Below, piece by piece: positions 49,224-57,486 of a DNA stretch of 64,000 nucleotides. The number at the start of each line of letters is the position of its first letter. Position 1 is the first letter of the stretch. Source of the stretch: Micropruina sp. (lineage in GTDB: Bacteria; Actinomycetota; Actinomycetes; Propionibacteriales; Propionibacteriaceae); assembly GCA_016711205.1 (NCBI GenBank), contig JADJTM010000002.1, forward strand, positions 1,394,605-1,458,604, read 5' to 3'. Both the position numbers and the translations under genes were made by a program. The notes under the pieces are model-generated. The model worked only from the letters and a program-made list of their open reading frames with translations. It had not been told where the DNA came from and did not search any database.

Positions 49224-50198
49224 GCCGGGCACGACTTCGTCCGGCACTTGTTTGGCGTACCGGCTGGCCAGTGAGCCGCAAGCCATCAGCTGGGCCTGGT
49301 GAAAGACCATCAGCGGCAGTACCAGCAGGCCGACCGGTGAGCCGGCGAACAGCACGCTCGCCATCGGCAGACCGGTGGCCAGCGACTTCTTCGTGCCGCA
49401 GAACTGGATCGCGATCACGTCCTCACGATTGAACCCGAGCCGGCGGGCCAGCCAGAAGCTGCCCGCCAGCATCACCGCGAGAATCACCAGGCACACCCCG
49501 ATCAGCACCACCAGGTCGATCGGTTCGATCTGCTGCCACATCTGCTCGCGCATGCCGGACGAGAACGCGGAGTAGACCACCAGCACGATGACGCCGTTGT
49601 CGAACAGTTTGAGCTTGGGGTGGGACGCGATCCACTGGGCCGTCCAGCGCCGCGACAGCTGGCCGAGCACGAAGGGCACCAGCAGCTGGCCGATGATGTC
49701 GAGAATGGACGACGGGTCGATGGTCAGCCCGCCCGAGGTGGTCATCAGGGCCCAGCACAGCAGCGGCGTGAGCACCACGCCCAGCAGGTTGGACGCCGAC
49801 GCGCTCACGATCGCGCCCGCCACGTTGCCCTTGGCGATGGAGGTGAAGTTGATCGAGCTCTGCACCGTGGACGGAACCAGGGTCAGGTACAGCAAGCCCG
49901 CATAGAGCGAGGGGCTGAGCAACCACGGCGACAGCACCTGCAGGCTCCAGCCGATGATCGGGAATGCGACGAACGTGAGACCGAGAATGGTCAGATGCAG
50001 GCGCCAATGCTTGAGCCCCGCCAGCGCCTGCTCCGGCTTGAGCCGGGCGCCGTAGACGAAGAACAGCACCGCGATGGCCGCCGTGGTCAGCCAATCGAGA
50101 ACGGTCTGCGCCACTCCCTGCGCGGGCAACAGGCTGGCGATGACGGCGGCGGCGATGATGGCCAGCAAGAAGCGGTCGAGACGTTTCAGCCAGGCCAT
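49221..50198 (-). CDS. Bile acid:sodium symporter family transporter (SLC10A7-like)
   Basis: The 325-residue protein has about ten hydrophobic segments and motifs of the bile acid/Na+ symporter superfamily: AAIAVLFFVYGARLKPEQAL, LYLTLVPSTVQSSINFTSIA, KGNVAGAIVSASASNLLGVV and AIQFCGTKKSLATGLPMA. The last motif is typical of the SLC10A7-like branch, whose transported substrate is unclear. ATG 50198 follows TAGGGT (50206-50211, minus strand) by 7 nt, so it is probably leaderless. The stop codon TGA is inside a 37-bp repeat. Confidence 0.88.
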   Translation of the reverse strand: MAWLKRLDRFLLAIIAAAVIASLLPAQGVAQTVLDWLTTAAIAVLFFVYGARLKPEQALAGLKHWRLHLTILGLTFVAFPIIGWSLQVLSPWLLSPSLYAGLLYLTLVPSTVQSSINFTSIAKGNVAGAIVSASASNLLGVVLTPLLCWALMTTSGGLTIDPSSILDIIGQLLVPFVLGQLSRRWTAQWIASHPKLKLFDNGVIVLVVYSAFSSGMREQMWQQIEPIDLVVLIGVCLVILAVMLAGSFWLARRLGFNREDVIAIQFCGTKKSLATGLPMASVLFAGSPVGLLVLPLMVFHQAQLMACGSLASRYAKQVPDEVVPG

Positions 50199-50256
50199 GC
50201 CGCTCACCCTATTGCCAGGGCCGCCCCATGGCTCAGGCATCGGCCAGACTGTGGCA

Positions 50257-51063
50257 ATGGCTGAGGTGTGGACCGTGGACGATCCGGGCGACCCCCGGCT
50301 TGCCGATTACGTCGCACTGCGGGATTCATCGCTGCGCAAACACCTCGAGACCGAGCAGGGCCTGTTCATCGCCGAGGGCGAGAAGGTCATCCGGCGCGCG
50401 ATCGAGGCGGGGTACCGTCCGCGCTCGTTTCTGCTGGCGCCCCGGTGGCTCGACTCACTGCTGGACGTGGTCGGCGGCGCGCCGGTGTACCTGGTCAGCG
50501 AGGCGACGGCCGAGGCGGTCAGCGGCTTTCACGTGCATCGCGGGGCGCTGGCCTCGCTGCATCGCGAGACGCGCCACACGATGGCCGACCTGCTGGGGGC
50601 GCAGCGGTTGATGGTGTGCGAAGACATCGTCGACCACACCAACGTGGGGGCCATTCTGCGCAACGCGGCCGGACTGGGGTGGGAGGGGGTGCTGCTGGCC
50701 CCGCGCTGCGCGGACCCGTTGTACCGGCGGGCCATCAAGACGTCCATGGGTGCGGTGTTCTCACTGCCCTGGGCCCGGCTGGACGACTGGGCGACCGCGG
50801 TGCCGACGCTGCAGGCGGCGGGTCACACCGTCGCGGCGCTCGCACTGGATGACCGCGCCGTCGACCTGGACGAGTTCGCGGCCGGACTGGTACCCGGCCA
50901 GCGGGTCGCGGTGCTGCTCGGCACCGAGGGAGCCGGACTCTCGCGGCGCTGGGTCGAGCAGGCGGACGCGGTGGTCCGCATTCCCATGCGGGCCGGTATC
51001 GACTCGTTGAACGTGGCGGCCGCCAGCGCGATCGCCGGGTACGCGCTGCGTCCGGACGGGTAG
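50257..51063 (+). CDS. TrmH/SpoU-family RNA 2'-O-methyltransferase
   Basis: The 268-residue protein has an N-terminal substrate-binding domain (GLFIAEGEKVIRRAIEAGY) and a C-terminal SPOUT knot: CEDIVDHTNVGAILRNAAGL (motif 1, catalytic Asn-Arg), VAVLLGTEGAGLSRRW (motif 2) and RIPMRAGIDSLNVAAASAI (motif 3). The target is probably a ribose in rRNA or tRNA, but which one is unknown. ATG 50257 is preceded by CAGACT at 50245-50250, a weak leaderless -10. Confidence 0.92.
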   Translation: MAEVWTVDDPGDPRLADYVALRDSSLRKHLETEQGLFIAEGEKVIRRAIEAGYRPRSFLLAPRWLDSLLDVVGGAPVYLVSEATAEAVSGFHVHRGALASLHRETRHTMADLLGAQRLMVCEDIVDHTNVGAILRNAAGLGWEGVLLAPRCADPLYRRAIKTSMGAVFSLPWARLDDWATAVPTLQAAGHTVAALALDDRAVDLDEFAAGLVPGQRVAVLLGTEGAGLSRRWVEQADAVVRIPMRAGIDSLNVAAASAIAGYALRPDG

Positions 51064-51094
51064 GTGGCGCGGACGGAAGGTCGGCGTTCCCGGC

Positions 51095-51100
51095 TAGCGT
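51095..51100 (+). promoter_or_regulatory. Putative -10 element (TAGCGT) of the DinB-ankyrin gene
   Basis: TAGCGT is followed by 6 nt and the ATG at 51107, with no ribosome binding site, in keeping with leaderless genes nearby. Confidence 0.4.
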
Positions 51101-51106
51101 GAGCGC

Positions 51107-52006
51107 ATGACCTGGGCAGAGGAGCTGGCCGACCAACTCGACTTCTACTGGCGCGAGCACCTGTGGCCGAGGTTGGCCGGGCTGACCGATGAGGAGTATC
51201 TGTGGCAGCCGGTGCCGGGCATGTGGACGCTCCGGCCGGACGCGGAGGGTGTCGTGCTGGCCGATTTCAGGTTTCCGGAGCCGCCGCTTCCGCCGGTCAC
51301 CACGATCGCGTGGCGGCTCGACCACGTGGCGCGCGAGGTGCTCGGCAAGCGCGCCGCAGCCTTCTTCGGCGGTTCGCCGGCCGACGCGGTCGCCGATGCC
51401 GACATGTTCGACGACCGCCATTGGCCGCAGCCGCGACCGCTCGATGCTGCGGGTGCCCTGGCCCAGTTGCAGCAGGCCTACGCGTTGTGGCATGCAGGGG
51501 TCTCGGGGTTGACCGACGAGGCGATGCAGCGTCCGTTGGGTCCGCGGGGCGCTGCCTATGCCGACGATTCGGTTGCCCGATTGGTTCTGCACATCAATCG
51601 CGAGGTGATGGCGCACGGAGCCGAAATCTGTCTACTGCGCGACCTGTACCGGGCCGAGGCCGATGCCCGCGACCCACTGGTGGCGGCCGCACTGCGCGGT
51701 GACGCTGAGGCCGTGCGGGCGCTGGACGGTGCCTCCGCGCGTCCGAGCCTGGCCGCCGAGGCGGCGGGCCTAGGCCATTGGCAGGTGGTCCGGGCGCTGA
51801 TCGACGCGGGCGCGCCGGTCGAGGGGGCCTTGCACTATGCGGCCGGCGCCGGCGACGCTGACCTCGCCGACGTGCTGGTGGGGGCCGGTGCGCGACTGGA
51901 CACCCTCGATCCGGTCTTCGGGCTGACCCCGGCTGGGTGGGCGCGATACCGCGACCACGACGAGCTGGCGGCGCGCTTGGGCGGCGACGTGGCCCCCTCC
52001 TCGTAG
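51107..52006 (+). CDS. DinB-like domain fused to ankyrin repeats
   Basis: The 299-residue protein has two parts. Residues 1-185 form a DinB/YfiT-like four-helix bundle with TIAWRLDHVAREVLGKR and RLVLHINREVMAHGAEICLL, placing histidines for a metal site as in thiol-dependent detoxification enzymes. Residues 190-299 look like ankyrin repeats: DPLVAAALRGDAEAVRALDG, GLGHWQVVRALIDAGAPVEG and GAGDADLADVLVGAGARLDT. The metal-site histidines suggest an enzyme and the ankyrins a partner-binding module; both roles are inferred. It is monocistronic in appearance. Confidence 0.78.
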   Translation: MTWAEELADQLDFYWREHLWPRLAGLTDEEYLWQPVPGMWTLRPDAEGVVLADFRFPEPPLPPVTTIAWRLDHVAREVLGKRAAAFFGGSPADAVADADMFDDRHWPQPRPLDAAGALAQLQQAYALWHAGVSGLTDEAMQRPLGPRGAAYADDSVARLVLHINREVMAHGAEICLLRDLYRAEADARDPLVAAALRGDAEAVRALDGASARPSLAAEAAGLGHWQVVRALIDAGAPVEGALHYAAGAGDADLADVLVGAGARLDTLDPVFGLTPAGWARYRDHDELAARLGGDVAPSS

Positions 52007-52134
52007 CTTCGCTGCCCGGCGAACGAGCGCCGCAACCTGACGGCGGCGGACGACCCGTCCTCGCCGGAGCACCGCGCAGTGTGTGTGTACGCCCGTCTAC
52101 CGGTCAGGCCGAGCGCGCCCGCGCACCACGCGGG

Positions 52135-52140
52135 TAGTTT
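52135..52140 (+). promoter_or_regulatory. Putative -10 element (TAGTTT) of the serine hydrolase gene
   Basis: TAGTTT is followed by 6 nt and the ATG at 52147, again with no ribosome binding site. Confidence 0.4.
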
Positions 52141-52146
52141 GCTGCC

Positions 52147-53574
52147 ATGACGATGCCGCGCAGCACCCCTTCCGCGCAGGGGGTGGACGCCCGTGGCCTG
52201 CTCGGCCTGCTGGACGCCCTGGAGACCCCCGGGCACGGCACCCATTCCCTGATGATCGCCCGGCACGGATCGGTGATCGCCGAGGGCTGGTGGGCGCCCT
52301 ACGCGTCGGATCGGGTGCACCTGGGGTACTCGCTCAGCAAGAGCTTCACCGCCACGACGCTCGGCATTCTGGCGGGCCGAGGGGTGATCGATCTGGACGC
52401 TCCGGTGCTCTCGTACCTGGTCGATCTCGATGCGGTCGACCCGGTCTGGCGCCGGGTCACGGTGCGGCACTGCATCTCGATGACCGCCGGGCACAGTGTC
52501 GAGGCCTGGGACTGGAGCGGCGACAGCCTGCCGCCCACCGCTGCGCCGGCCGATGCCGACCCGGTTCTGGACGCCATCGTGCACACCCGGGTGCCCGACG
52601 GTGAGCCCGGCCAGGTCTGGGCCTACAACCAGGTCTGCACCTACCTGGTCGCGCAGGCGGTCGCGGCGGTCACCGGCGAACCGTTGACGAGCCACGTCCG
52701 GCGGCTGGTGCTCGATCCGCTGGGTGGCGACCCGGCCCGGGCCCAACGCACTCCGCAGGGTCGCGACCTTGGCTTCAGCGGCTTGCACGTCACCACGGCG
52801 ACCATTCTGGCGTTGGCCCAGACCTGGCTCGACGGGGGTCGCTACGACGGCGTTGAACTGGTGCCGCTGCCGTACGCACTGGACGCTCCCACGCCGACGC
52901 CGGCCTCTTTGCGGGCCGAGGGCATGACCGGCGACTGGGACTGTGGCTACGGGATGTCGTTCTGGGGCGCCAGTCACGGCTACCGCGGTGACGGGGCGTT
53001 CGGACAGTACGCGATCGTGCTTCCCGAACACGACGTGGCGGTTGCGATCACGTCCGAGGTGGAAGACATGCAGGCCACCCTCGATGCTCTCTGGACGCAC
53101 CTGCTGCCGGCAGTGGACGCTGCCGGGTCGGCGAGCGCCGACCGGCAGTTGGCCGAGCGGCTGGTGGAGCTGCGGCACCCGCCGCTGCGTGGCGCGGCCG
53201 GCCGCGAGGGCGAGCTGAGGGCCGTCCGGCACCCCCAGTCGCAGCTACCCGAGACGTACGCGGCCGTCCGGCTGCGCACCACCGAAGGCGGCCACCAGGT
53301 GCTGGTTCTCGAGCATGCCGATGGCGAGCTGGTCACCACGATCGGTAACGGCGAGTGGCTCGACTCGAGTTGGGCGACCCGGTGGGGCCCGCAACTCAGG
53401 ATCGCGGCCAGCGGCGCTTGGCGCGACGGTGTCTTCCGGGCCCAGCTGCGGCTGGTGGAGACACCGCACACCATCCTCGTCGAGCTGCACCCGGACGCCC
53501 ACGTCGTGCTCAACTGGCGGCTGGTTCCGCTGACCGGCGCGGACCCGCTGGACGCGGTCGGATTTCCGATCTGA
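52147..53574 (+). CDS. Beta-lactamase family serine hydrolase (class C-like fold)
   Basis: The 475-residue protein has the penicillin-binding/beta-lactamase fold with the SxxK motif YSLSKSFTA (Ser62-Leu-Ser-Lys65), the YxN-like motif WAYNQVC near residue 160, and a third-strand region near SHGYRGDGAFGQYAIVLP. There is no signal peptide, so it is probably cytoplasmic. It more likely hydrolyses an ester or amide than protects against beta-lactams. The C-terminal 150 residues form a separate beta-rich domain (ETYAAVRLRTTEGGHQVLVL...) of the type seen in many esterase-like relatives. Confidence 0.85.
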   Translation: MTMPRSTPSAQGVDARGLLGLLDALETPGHGTHSLMIARHGSVIAEGWWAPYASDRVHLGYSLSKSFTATTLGILAGRGVIDLDAPVLSYLVDLDAVDPVWRRVTVRHCISMTAGHSVEAWDWSGDSLPPTAAPADADPVLDAIVHTRVPDGEPGQVWAYNQVCTYLVAQAVAAVTGEPLTSHVRRLVLDPLGGDPARAQRTPQGRDLGFSGLHVTTATILALAQTWLDGGRYDGVELVPLPYALDAPTPTPASLRAEGMTGDWDCGYGMSFWGASHGYRGDGAFGQYAIVLPEHDVAVAITSEVEDMQATLDALWTHLLPAVDAAGSASADRQLAERLVELRHPPLRGAAGREGELRAVRHPQSQLPETYAAVRLRTTEGGHQVLVLEHADGELVTTIGNGEWLDSSWATRWGPQLRIAASGAWRDGVFRAQLRLVETPHTILVELHPDAHVVLNWRLVPLTGADPLDAVGFPI

Positions 53575-53660
53575 GGCGATGCGTCGACGCTCTCGCCAGG
53601 AGGGCGTGAGCTGAGCCCGGGGGCGGGACGAGTGGCCGCAGGGGCTAGCTGATCGAGTGG

Positions 53661-54140
53661 CTAGCTGGTCGCGCCGGCGTTGAACCAGTCCTTCGACTCT
53701 GGAAAGGCCTCGGCCAGGTAGGCGTAGAGCTGGCTGGACGTGCCGATCATGCAGCGCACCTGCTGGCGCAGGAAGTCGTCGGTGACTCCGGTTTCGACGT
53801 CGATCACCAGGTCGCCGAACACGCCGAGATGCTCCTCGCCGCGCGTGACGCTGGTCTTGGGCCAGAAGTGGTCCCGGTTCCAGGTGTTGACCGCTTCGAC
53901 GATGTAGTCGTAGGCCTCCACCGGGGGCCGGACGTCCCACATCGACCGGATCGCCATCAGGTCGTCGCTGGCGCCTTCAACCAAGAACCACAGCCGCATC
54001 ACCTCCCAGTCGCCGAACCGGTCACCGTCGTCGTCGATTCCGAAGTTGATCTCAAGGCCTTTCAGCACCTCGTCCCAACGTTCCCGGTTGAACGGCGGGG
54101 GACCGCCGGGCTGGTTGGGCCCCCAGTTGAACATCGTCAT
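53661..54140 (-). CDS. YbjN-domain protein
   Basis: The 159-residue acidic protein has a YbjN/type III secretion chaperone-like fold: GLEINFGIDDDGDRFGDWEV, MRLWFLVEGASDDLMAIRSM and YDYIVEAVNTWNRDHFWPKT, plus DLVIDVETGVTDDFLRQQV. Actinobacterial members have unknown function. AAAGGA lies 8 nt upstream of the ATG. It follows the deformylase gene by 26 nt on the same strand and is probably co-transcribed. Confidence 0.8.
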   Translation of the reverse strand: MTMFNWGPNQPGGPPPFNRERWDEVLKGLEINFGIDDDGDRFGDWEVMRLWFLVEGASDDLMAIRSMWDVRPPVEAYDYIVEAVNTWNRDHFWPKTSVTRGEEHLGVFGDLVIDVETGVTDDFLRQQVRCMIGTSSQLYAYLAEAFPESKDWFNAGATS

Positions 54141-54166
54141 CGCAGGTTCCTTTCGTGGTGCGGCGA

Positions 54167-54751
54167 TCAGCCGGCCGAGGTGTGACGCGGGGTGACCGGC
54201 CAGTCGTCGGGATACAGGTGGGCCAGTTCATCGTGTTGGCGGGACAGCAACCGGCGTGACCTGGTCGACAGGCGGTCGCCGAACACGGTGCCGCTGAGAT
54301 GGTCGGTCTCATGCTGCAGGCAGCGGGCCAGCAGGCCGGTGCCCTCGATCGTGACGGGGTTGCCGTCGAGGTCCTGCCCCGTGCACACCGCCCGATCGGG
54401 GCGGGCCAGGGTCTGGTAGGCGCCGGGGTACGACAGGCAGCCCTCCTCGGCCGAGTCGAGCGCGCGATCCCGGGTCTCGGGCAGGATCACCTCGGGGTTG
54501 CACATCGCTCCACGATGCAGCGTGTCGTCCGCGTCGGGGCACTCGAAGACGAACACCGCCAGGTCGACGCCCACCTGGGTGGCGGCCAACCCGACACCCT
54601 GGGCGGCATGCATGGTGGCGTACATGTCGCGAACCAACGTGTGCAGCTCGTCTCCGAAGTCGGTCACCGGACGAGTGGGTCCGTGCATCACGGGGGTGCC
54701 CCATCGGGTGATCGGCAGAATCTGCCCCCCGCTGGTCGGTTCGTCGCTCAT
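54167..54751 (-). CDS. def: Peptide deformylase
   Basis: Removes the formyl group from the N-terminal methionine of new proteins, using a metal. The 194-residue product has the three family motifs: GVGLAATQVGV (motif I), EGCLSYPGAYQ (motif II, with Tyr where Ser-Ile/Val-Pro is usual, and metal cysteine) and QHETDHLSGTV (motif III, HExxH with both histidines). ATG 54751 is used; a GTG two codons upstream is possible. A minus-strand pair with the YbjN gene. Confidence 0.93.
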   Translation of the reverse strand: MSDEPTSGGQILPITRWGTPVMHGPTRPVTDFGDELHTLVRDMYATMHAAQGVGLAATQVGVDLAVFVFECPDADDTLHRGAMCNPEVILPETRDRALDSAEEGCLSYPGAYQTLARPDRAVCTGQDLDGNPVTIEGTGLLARCLQHETDHLSGTVFGDRLSTRSRRLLSRQHDELAHLYPDDWPVTPRHTSAG

Positions 54752-54757
54752 GGCCAC

Positions 54758-55126
54758 CTTTCTCTACGGCCGCCCATGCTAGTGGCGCGTCGCCCAAGTC
54801 AATTACCGTTTCGCGGCCCCTGAGCACGCACCTCGCGGCGTTCTCCTCGGTCGCCGGACGACCCGATACAAGTCCCCCGACGGCCAAGCGGAGCACCCAC
54901 CCAGACACCGCCAACCGGCGAGCCACTTGAGCGACACGCCAGTAGTGCCGCGGCCGTCAACGTATGCCCTGGCGGTGGCGTCCGGACGGATGCCGCCCAC
55001 GCCCGACGAGGCGGAGACACCGGGGCTGTGGTGACCGGAGAAGGCAGTAGGGGGGCGGCTGCTGTGCGGATGGGCGGGCCGAGTTGCGGCTCGGGTGTCG
55101 TGACCTGACGATGGCGCCCTGGCTCG
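54758..55126. other. Intergenic region without a recognisable gene
   Basis: This stretch of about 370 nt between the divergent def and xerC genes contains only low-quality, proline/arginine-rich frames and no conserved motif. I see no repeat family or clear hairpin. It probably holds the def promoter and upstream part of the xerC promoter. Confidence 0.5.
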
Positions 55127-55132
55127 TAGGCT
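55127..55132 (+). promoter_or_regulatory. Putative -10 element (TAGGCT) of leaderless xerC
   Basis: TAGGCT ends exactly 7 nt before the ATG at 55140, the same hexamer and spacing as upstream of uvrB. Confidence 0.5.
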
Positions 55133-55139
55133 CTCGCAC

Positions 55140-56054
55140 ATGCAGGACGACCTGGTGACCGATTGGGCGCACCAGCTGACGGTGGGCAGAAACGTCTCAC
55201 CGCACACAGTGCGGGCCTATCTGGGCGACCTGCGCAATCTCACCGAGTACCTGGAACGCACCGAGAGCGGCCCGCTCGACGAGGTCGATGTGCGTACCCT
55301 GCGGCGGTGGCTGGCCGGCATGCATGCCGCCGGCGCCGAGCGGGCCACGCTGCAACGCCGGGCGGCGGCTGCCCGGGTCTTCTTCGGGTGGGCCCATGCC
55401 ACCGGACGGTTGCCGCGCGACCCGGCGGCGGGCCTGCGGTCGCCGCGGGTCGATCGCACCCTGCCGCCCACCCTCGAGGTGGATCAGGCCAGGCAGGCTC
55501 TGGAGCGGCTGGCGCAGGACGCCGCCGCGGTGGAAGACCCGGCCGGACGGGCCGCAGGCCTGCGCGATGTGGCCATCGTCGAAGTGCTGTACGCCAGCGG
55601 CGTGCGGGTCGGTGAACTGTGCGGGCTGAACCTCGACTCGCTGGACGAAGATCGCCAGGTGCTGCGGGTGCGTGGCAAGGGCGACAAGGAGCGCACGGTG
55701 CCGCTGGGCGGTCCCGCCGTGCGCGCGCTCGAGGCGTGGCAGGCGCACCGGCATCGGCTGGCCGGCGCGGACGCCGGCGAGGCGATGTTCGTGGGCGATC
55801 GCGGAGCCCGGATCGACCCCCGCGTGGTGCGCCGGCTGGTGCACCGCATGTTGTCCACCGTGCCCCAAGCGCCCGACCTCGGCCCGCACGGACTGCGACA
55901 CGCGATGGCCACCCACCTGCTGGAGGGCGGCGCCGATCTGCGCAGCGTGCAGGAACTGCTCGGTCACGCGTCGCTGGCGACCACCCAGATCTACACACAC
56001 GTGACCACCGAGCGGCTGCGCACCGCCTACACCCAGGCCCACCCGCGCGCCTGA
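55140..56054 (+). CDS. xerC: Tyrosine recombinase XerC
   Basis: XerC resolves chromosome dimers at dif with XerD. The 304-residue product has an N-terminal SAM-like DNA-binding domain (VGRNVSPHTVRAYLGDLRNL) and a C-terminal catalytic domain with the Arg in ASGVRVGELCGLNLD, the Lys of RVRGKGDKERTVPLG, HGLRHAMATHLLEGG (HxxR), LLGHASLATTQIY (His and nucleophilic Tyr). The location before the M23 peptidase and rpsB is the typical actinobacterial xerC position. It may not be a phage integrase since no phage genes are near. Confidence 0.93.
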   Translation: MQDDLVTDWAHQLTVGRNVSPHTVRAYLGDLRNLTEYLERTESGPLDEVDVRTLRRWLAGMHAAGAERATLQRRAAAARVFFGWAHATGRLPRDPAAGLRSPRVDRTLPPTLEVDQARQALERLAQDAAAVEDPAGRAAGLRDVAIVEVLYASGVRVGELCGLNLDSLDEDRQVLRVRGKGDKERTVPLGGPAVRALEAWQAHRHRLAGADAGEAMFVGDRGARIDPRVVRRLVHRMLSTVPQAPDLGPHGLRHAMATHLLEGGADLRSVQELLGHASLATTQIYTHVTTERLRTAYTQAHPRA

Positions 56055-56196
56055 GGCGGTGACGCGTGCCGCCGCTCACACCGACTCGGCGGCGACGACC
56101 CACCCGGGCGCCTGAGGCGGTGACGCGTGCCGCCGCTTACACCGACCTCGGCGGCGACGACCCACCCGGGCACCCCGAGGCGGTGACCTCGCGTGC
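56038..56196. repeat. 61-bp tandem duplication of the xerC 3' end
   Basis: A unit beginning CCCACCCG and containing the xerC stop codon context GCCTGAGGCGGTGACGCGTGC is repeated at 56038, 56099 and (partial) 56161, with 61-62 bp spacing. The first copy includes the last five codons of xerC. The copies are nearly identical, indicating recent slippage. The remaining sequence to 56262 is ordinary. Confidence 0.85.
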
Positions 56197-56262
56197 ACAG
56201 TTGCCGCTGGTGGGCACGCGCGCGAGTGGGGTCCGGTGTGTGGTGGCGAGCCGTGACGCGAG

Positions 56263-57207
56263 TCACAGGTAGCGGGCGGGGTCGACCAGGCGTCCGTTCA
56301 CCTTGGTACCGAAGTGCAGGTGGCAGCCGGTCGACCAGCCGGTGGAGCCCACCCGTCCGACCACCTGACCGCGCTGAACCCGCTGACCGCGGCGCACCTG
56401 GTAGCCCTGAGCATGTAGATAGTGCGTGGTCAGCCCGCTCGCATGGGCGATGACGAGTCGGTGTCCGCCCGACGCGTCGTAAGAGACCGACCGGATGACC
56501 CCGTCGGCAGCGGCCCTGATCGAGGTGCCGCACGATGCATGCAGGTCTACCCCCTCGTGCATGCGCCATTCGTGGAAGATCGGGTGAAACCGTCGGCCGA
56601 ATGGGGAACTGATGCGACCGTGGACCGGGTTGAGCAGCACACCGGACCCCGAACCGGGGTAGTCGCCGGCTGCCAGCGCAGCAGCGCGCTCGGCGGCCAG
56701 CTTGCGGGCCAGCGCCACCGCGGAGGCCGGCAAGAGGCGTACCGGCCCGGCAGTGCCCTCGGTGTCGGTGCCGGCCAGGGGGTCGAGGTACGCGTCGCCG
56801 CGCTTCAGCCCGAAATGAAGGCAGCCGGAGGCGCAGTGCCCGGCCTGCACGGTGCCGATCACGTCGCCGGCCCGCACCTGTTGGCCGGCCCGGACGCCGG
56901 CGGTGACCGGCTCGTAGGTGGTGCGCAGGTCGCCGTGCGCAATGGTGACCACCCCCCGGCCGGCGATGCCCCTGGCCACGGTGACCCGGCCGGCAGCGGC
57001 CGCCCGCACCGGGGTGCCGACGGCCGCCGCCAGGTCGACACCCCGGTGCCCCGGCAGCCAGTCCTTCGCCGGGGGGTCGAAGGCCCGCACCACCGGACCG
57101 GGCACCGGGCGCTGCGACCCGAAGGCCCCGCCCGGTGCCGCGGTGATCACCAGCAGCACGCCCGCGAGCAGTAACGAGCCCCACATGCGCAGCCACCCGC
57201 GTTGCAT
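56263..57207 (-). CDS. Secreted M23 peptidase with two LytM domains
   Basis: The 314-residue protein has a signal peptide (MWGSLLLAGVLLVITAAPGG) and two LytM domains. Domain 1 (about 35-140) keeps GHRGVDLAAAVGTPV but has SGCLHFGLKRG, where the first His of HxH is Cys, so it may be inactive. Domain 2 (about 205-314) has RMHEGVDLHASCGTSIRAAA and TGCHLHFGTKVNG, the full zinc set. The rpsB-adjacent M23 gene of actinobacteria normally has one domain of the first type, so this is an expanded version. ATG 57207 follows GGAGGTGG by 5 nt. It is divergent from rpsB. Confidence 0.85.
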   Translation of the reverse strand: MQRGWLRMWGSLLLAGVLLVITAAPGGAFGSQRPVPGPVVRAFDPPAKDWLPGHRGVDLAAAVGTPVRAAAAGRVTVARGIAGRGVVTIAHGDLRTTYEPVTAGVRAGQQVRAGDVIGTVQAGHCASGCLHFGLKRGDAYLDPLAGTDTEGTAGPVRLLPASAVALARKLAAERAAALAAGDYPGSGSGVLLNPVHGRISSPFGRRFHPIFHEWRMHEGVDLHASCGTSIRAAADGVIRSVSYDASGGHRLVIAHASGLTTHYLHAQGYQVRRGQRVQRGQVVGRVGSTGWSTGCHLHFGTKVNGRLVDPARYL

Positions 57208-57345
57208 GCCAACCACCTCCACCCTCAGTGAACGACCGAGCTCGCGAGAGTGTTCACAATCGTGAAGCCGCTCAGGGTCCGCACCCGCGACGCATCCATG
57301 AGCCGAGCCGTCGAACCGTCCGCATCAGACCAGGAGCCTGGGCGG

Positions 57346-57418
57346 CACTCTGCTGCCCGCACGGTGACTGTGCTGCCCTCACGAAGGCAGCAGAGTGACA
57401 CTACGGGCAGCAGAGTGA
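57346..57418. repeat. Repeated CACTCTGCTGCC motif upstream of rpsB
   Basis: The 12-bp motif CACTCTGCTGCC occurs at 57346-57357, and its complement GGCAGCAGAGTG occurs twice at 57386-57397 and 57406-57417, both followed by A. A weaker form (GACTGTGCTGCC) lies near 57366. The copies can pair as a stem. They lie between the divergent M23 and rpsB genes, upstream of the putative rpsB promoter, and could be operators. Confidence 0.6.
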
Positions 57419-57480
57419 TCGCCGGCGGTGGCCGGAGCGCCCGCCGTCCACCGGTTTCGACAACCCCGCGGCCCGCGACG

Positions 57481-57486
57481 TAGAAT
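57481..57486 (+). promoter_or_regulatory. Putative -10 element (TAGAAT) for rpsB-tsf
   Basis: TAGAAT is close to the consensus TATAAT and lies 188 nt before the rpsB start, implying a long leader. TTCGAC about 19 nt upstream could be a weak -35. The leader (57494-57674) is GC-rich and may fold, for example around CCCCGCAAGGGG, but I cannot assign a known motif. Confidence 0.4.

Noticed and set aside
52147..53574. Antibiotic resistance beta-lactamase
   Set aside because: It has SxxK but no signal peptide and an extra C-terminal domain, which fits esterase or peptidase-like relatives; resistance cannot be inferred.
55140..56054. Phage or island integrase with an attachment site
   Set aside because: The recombinase has XerC length and sits in the conserved xerC-M23-rpsB order; no tRNA, phage gene or attachment repeat is adjacent, and the downstream 61-bp repeat is a simple tandem duplication.
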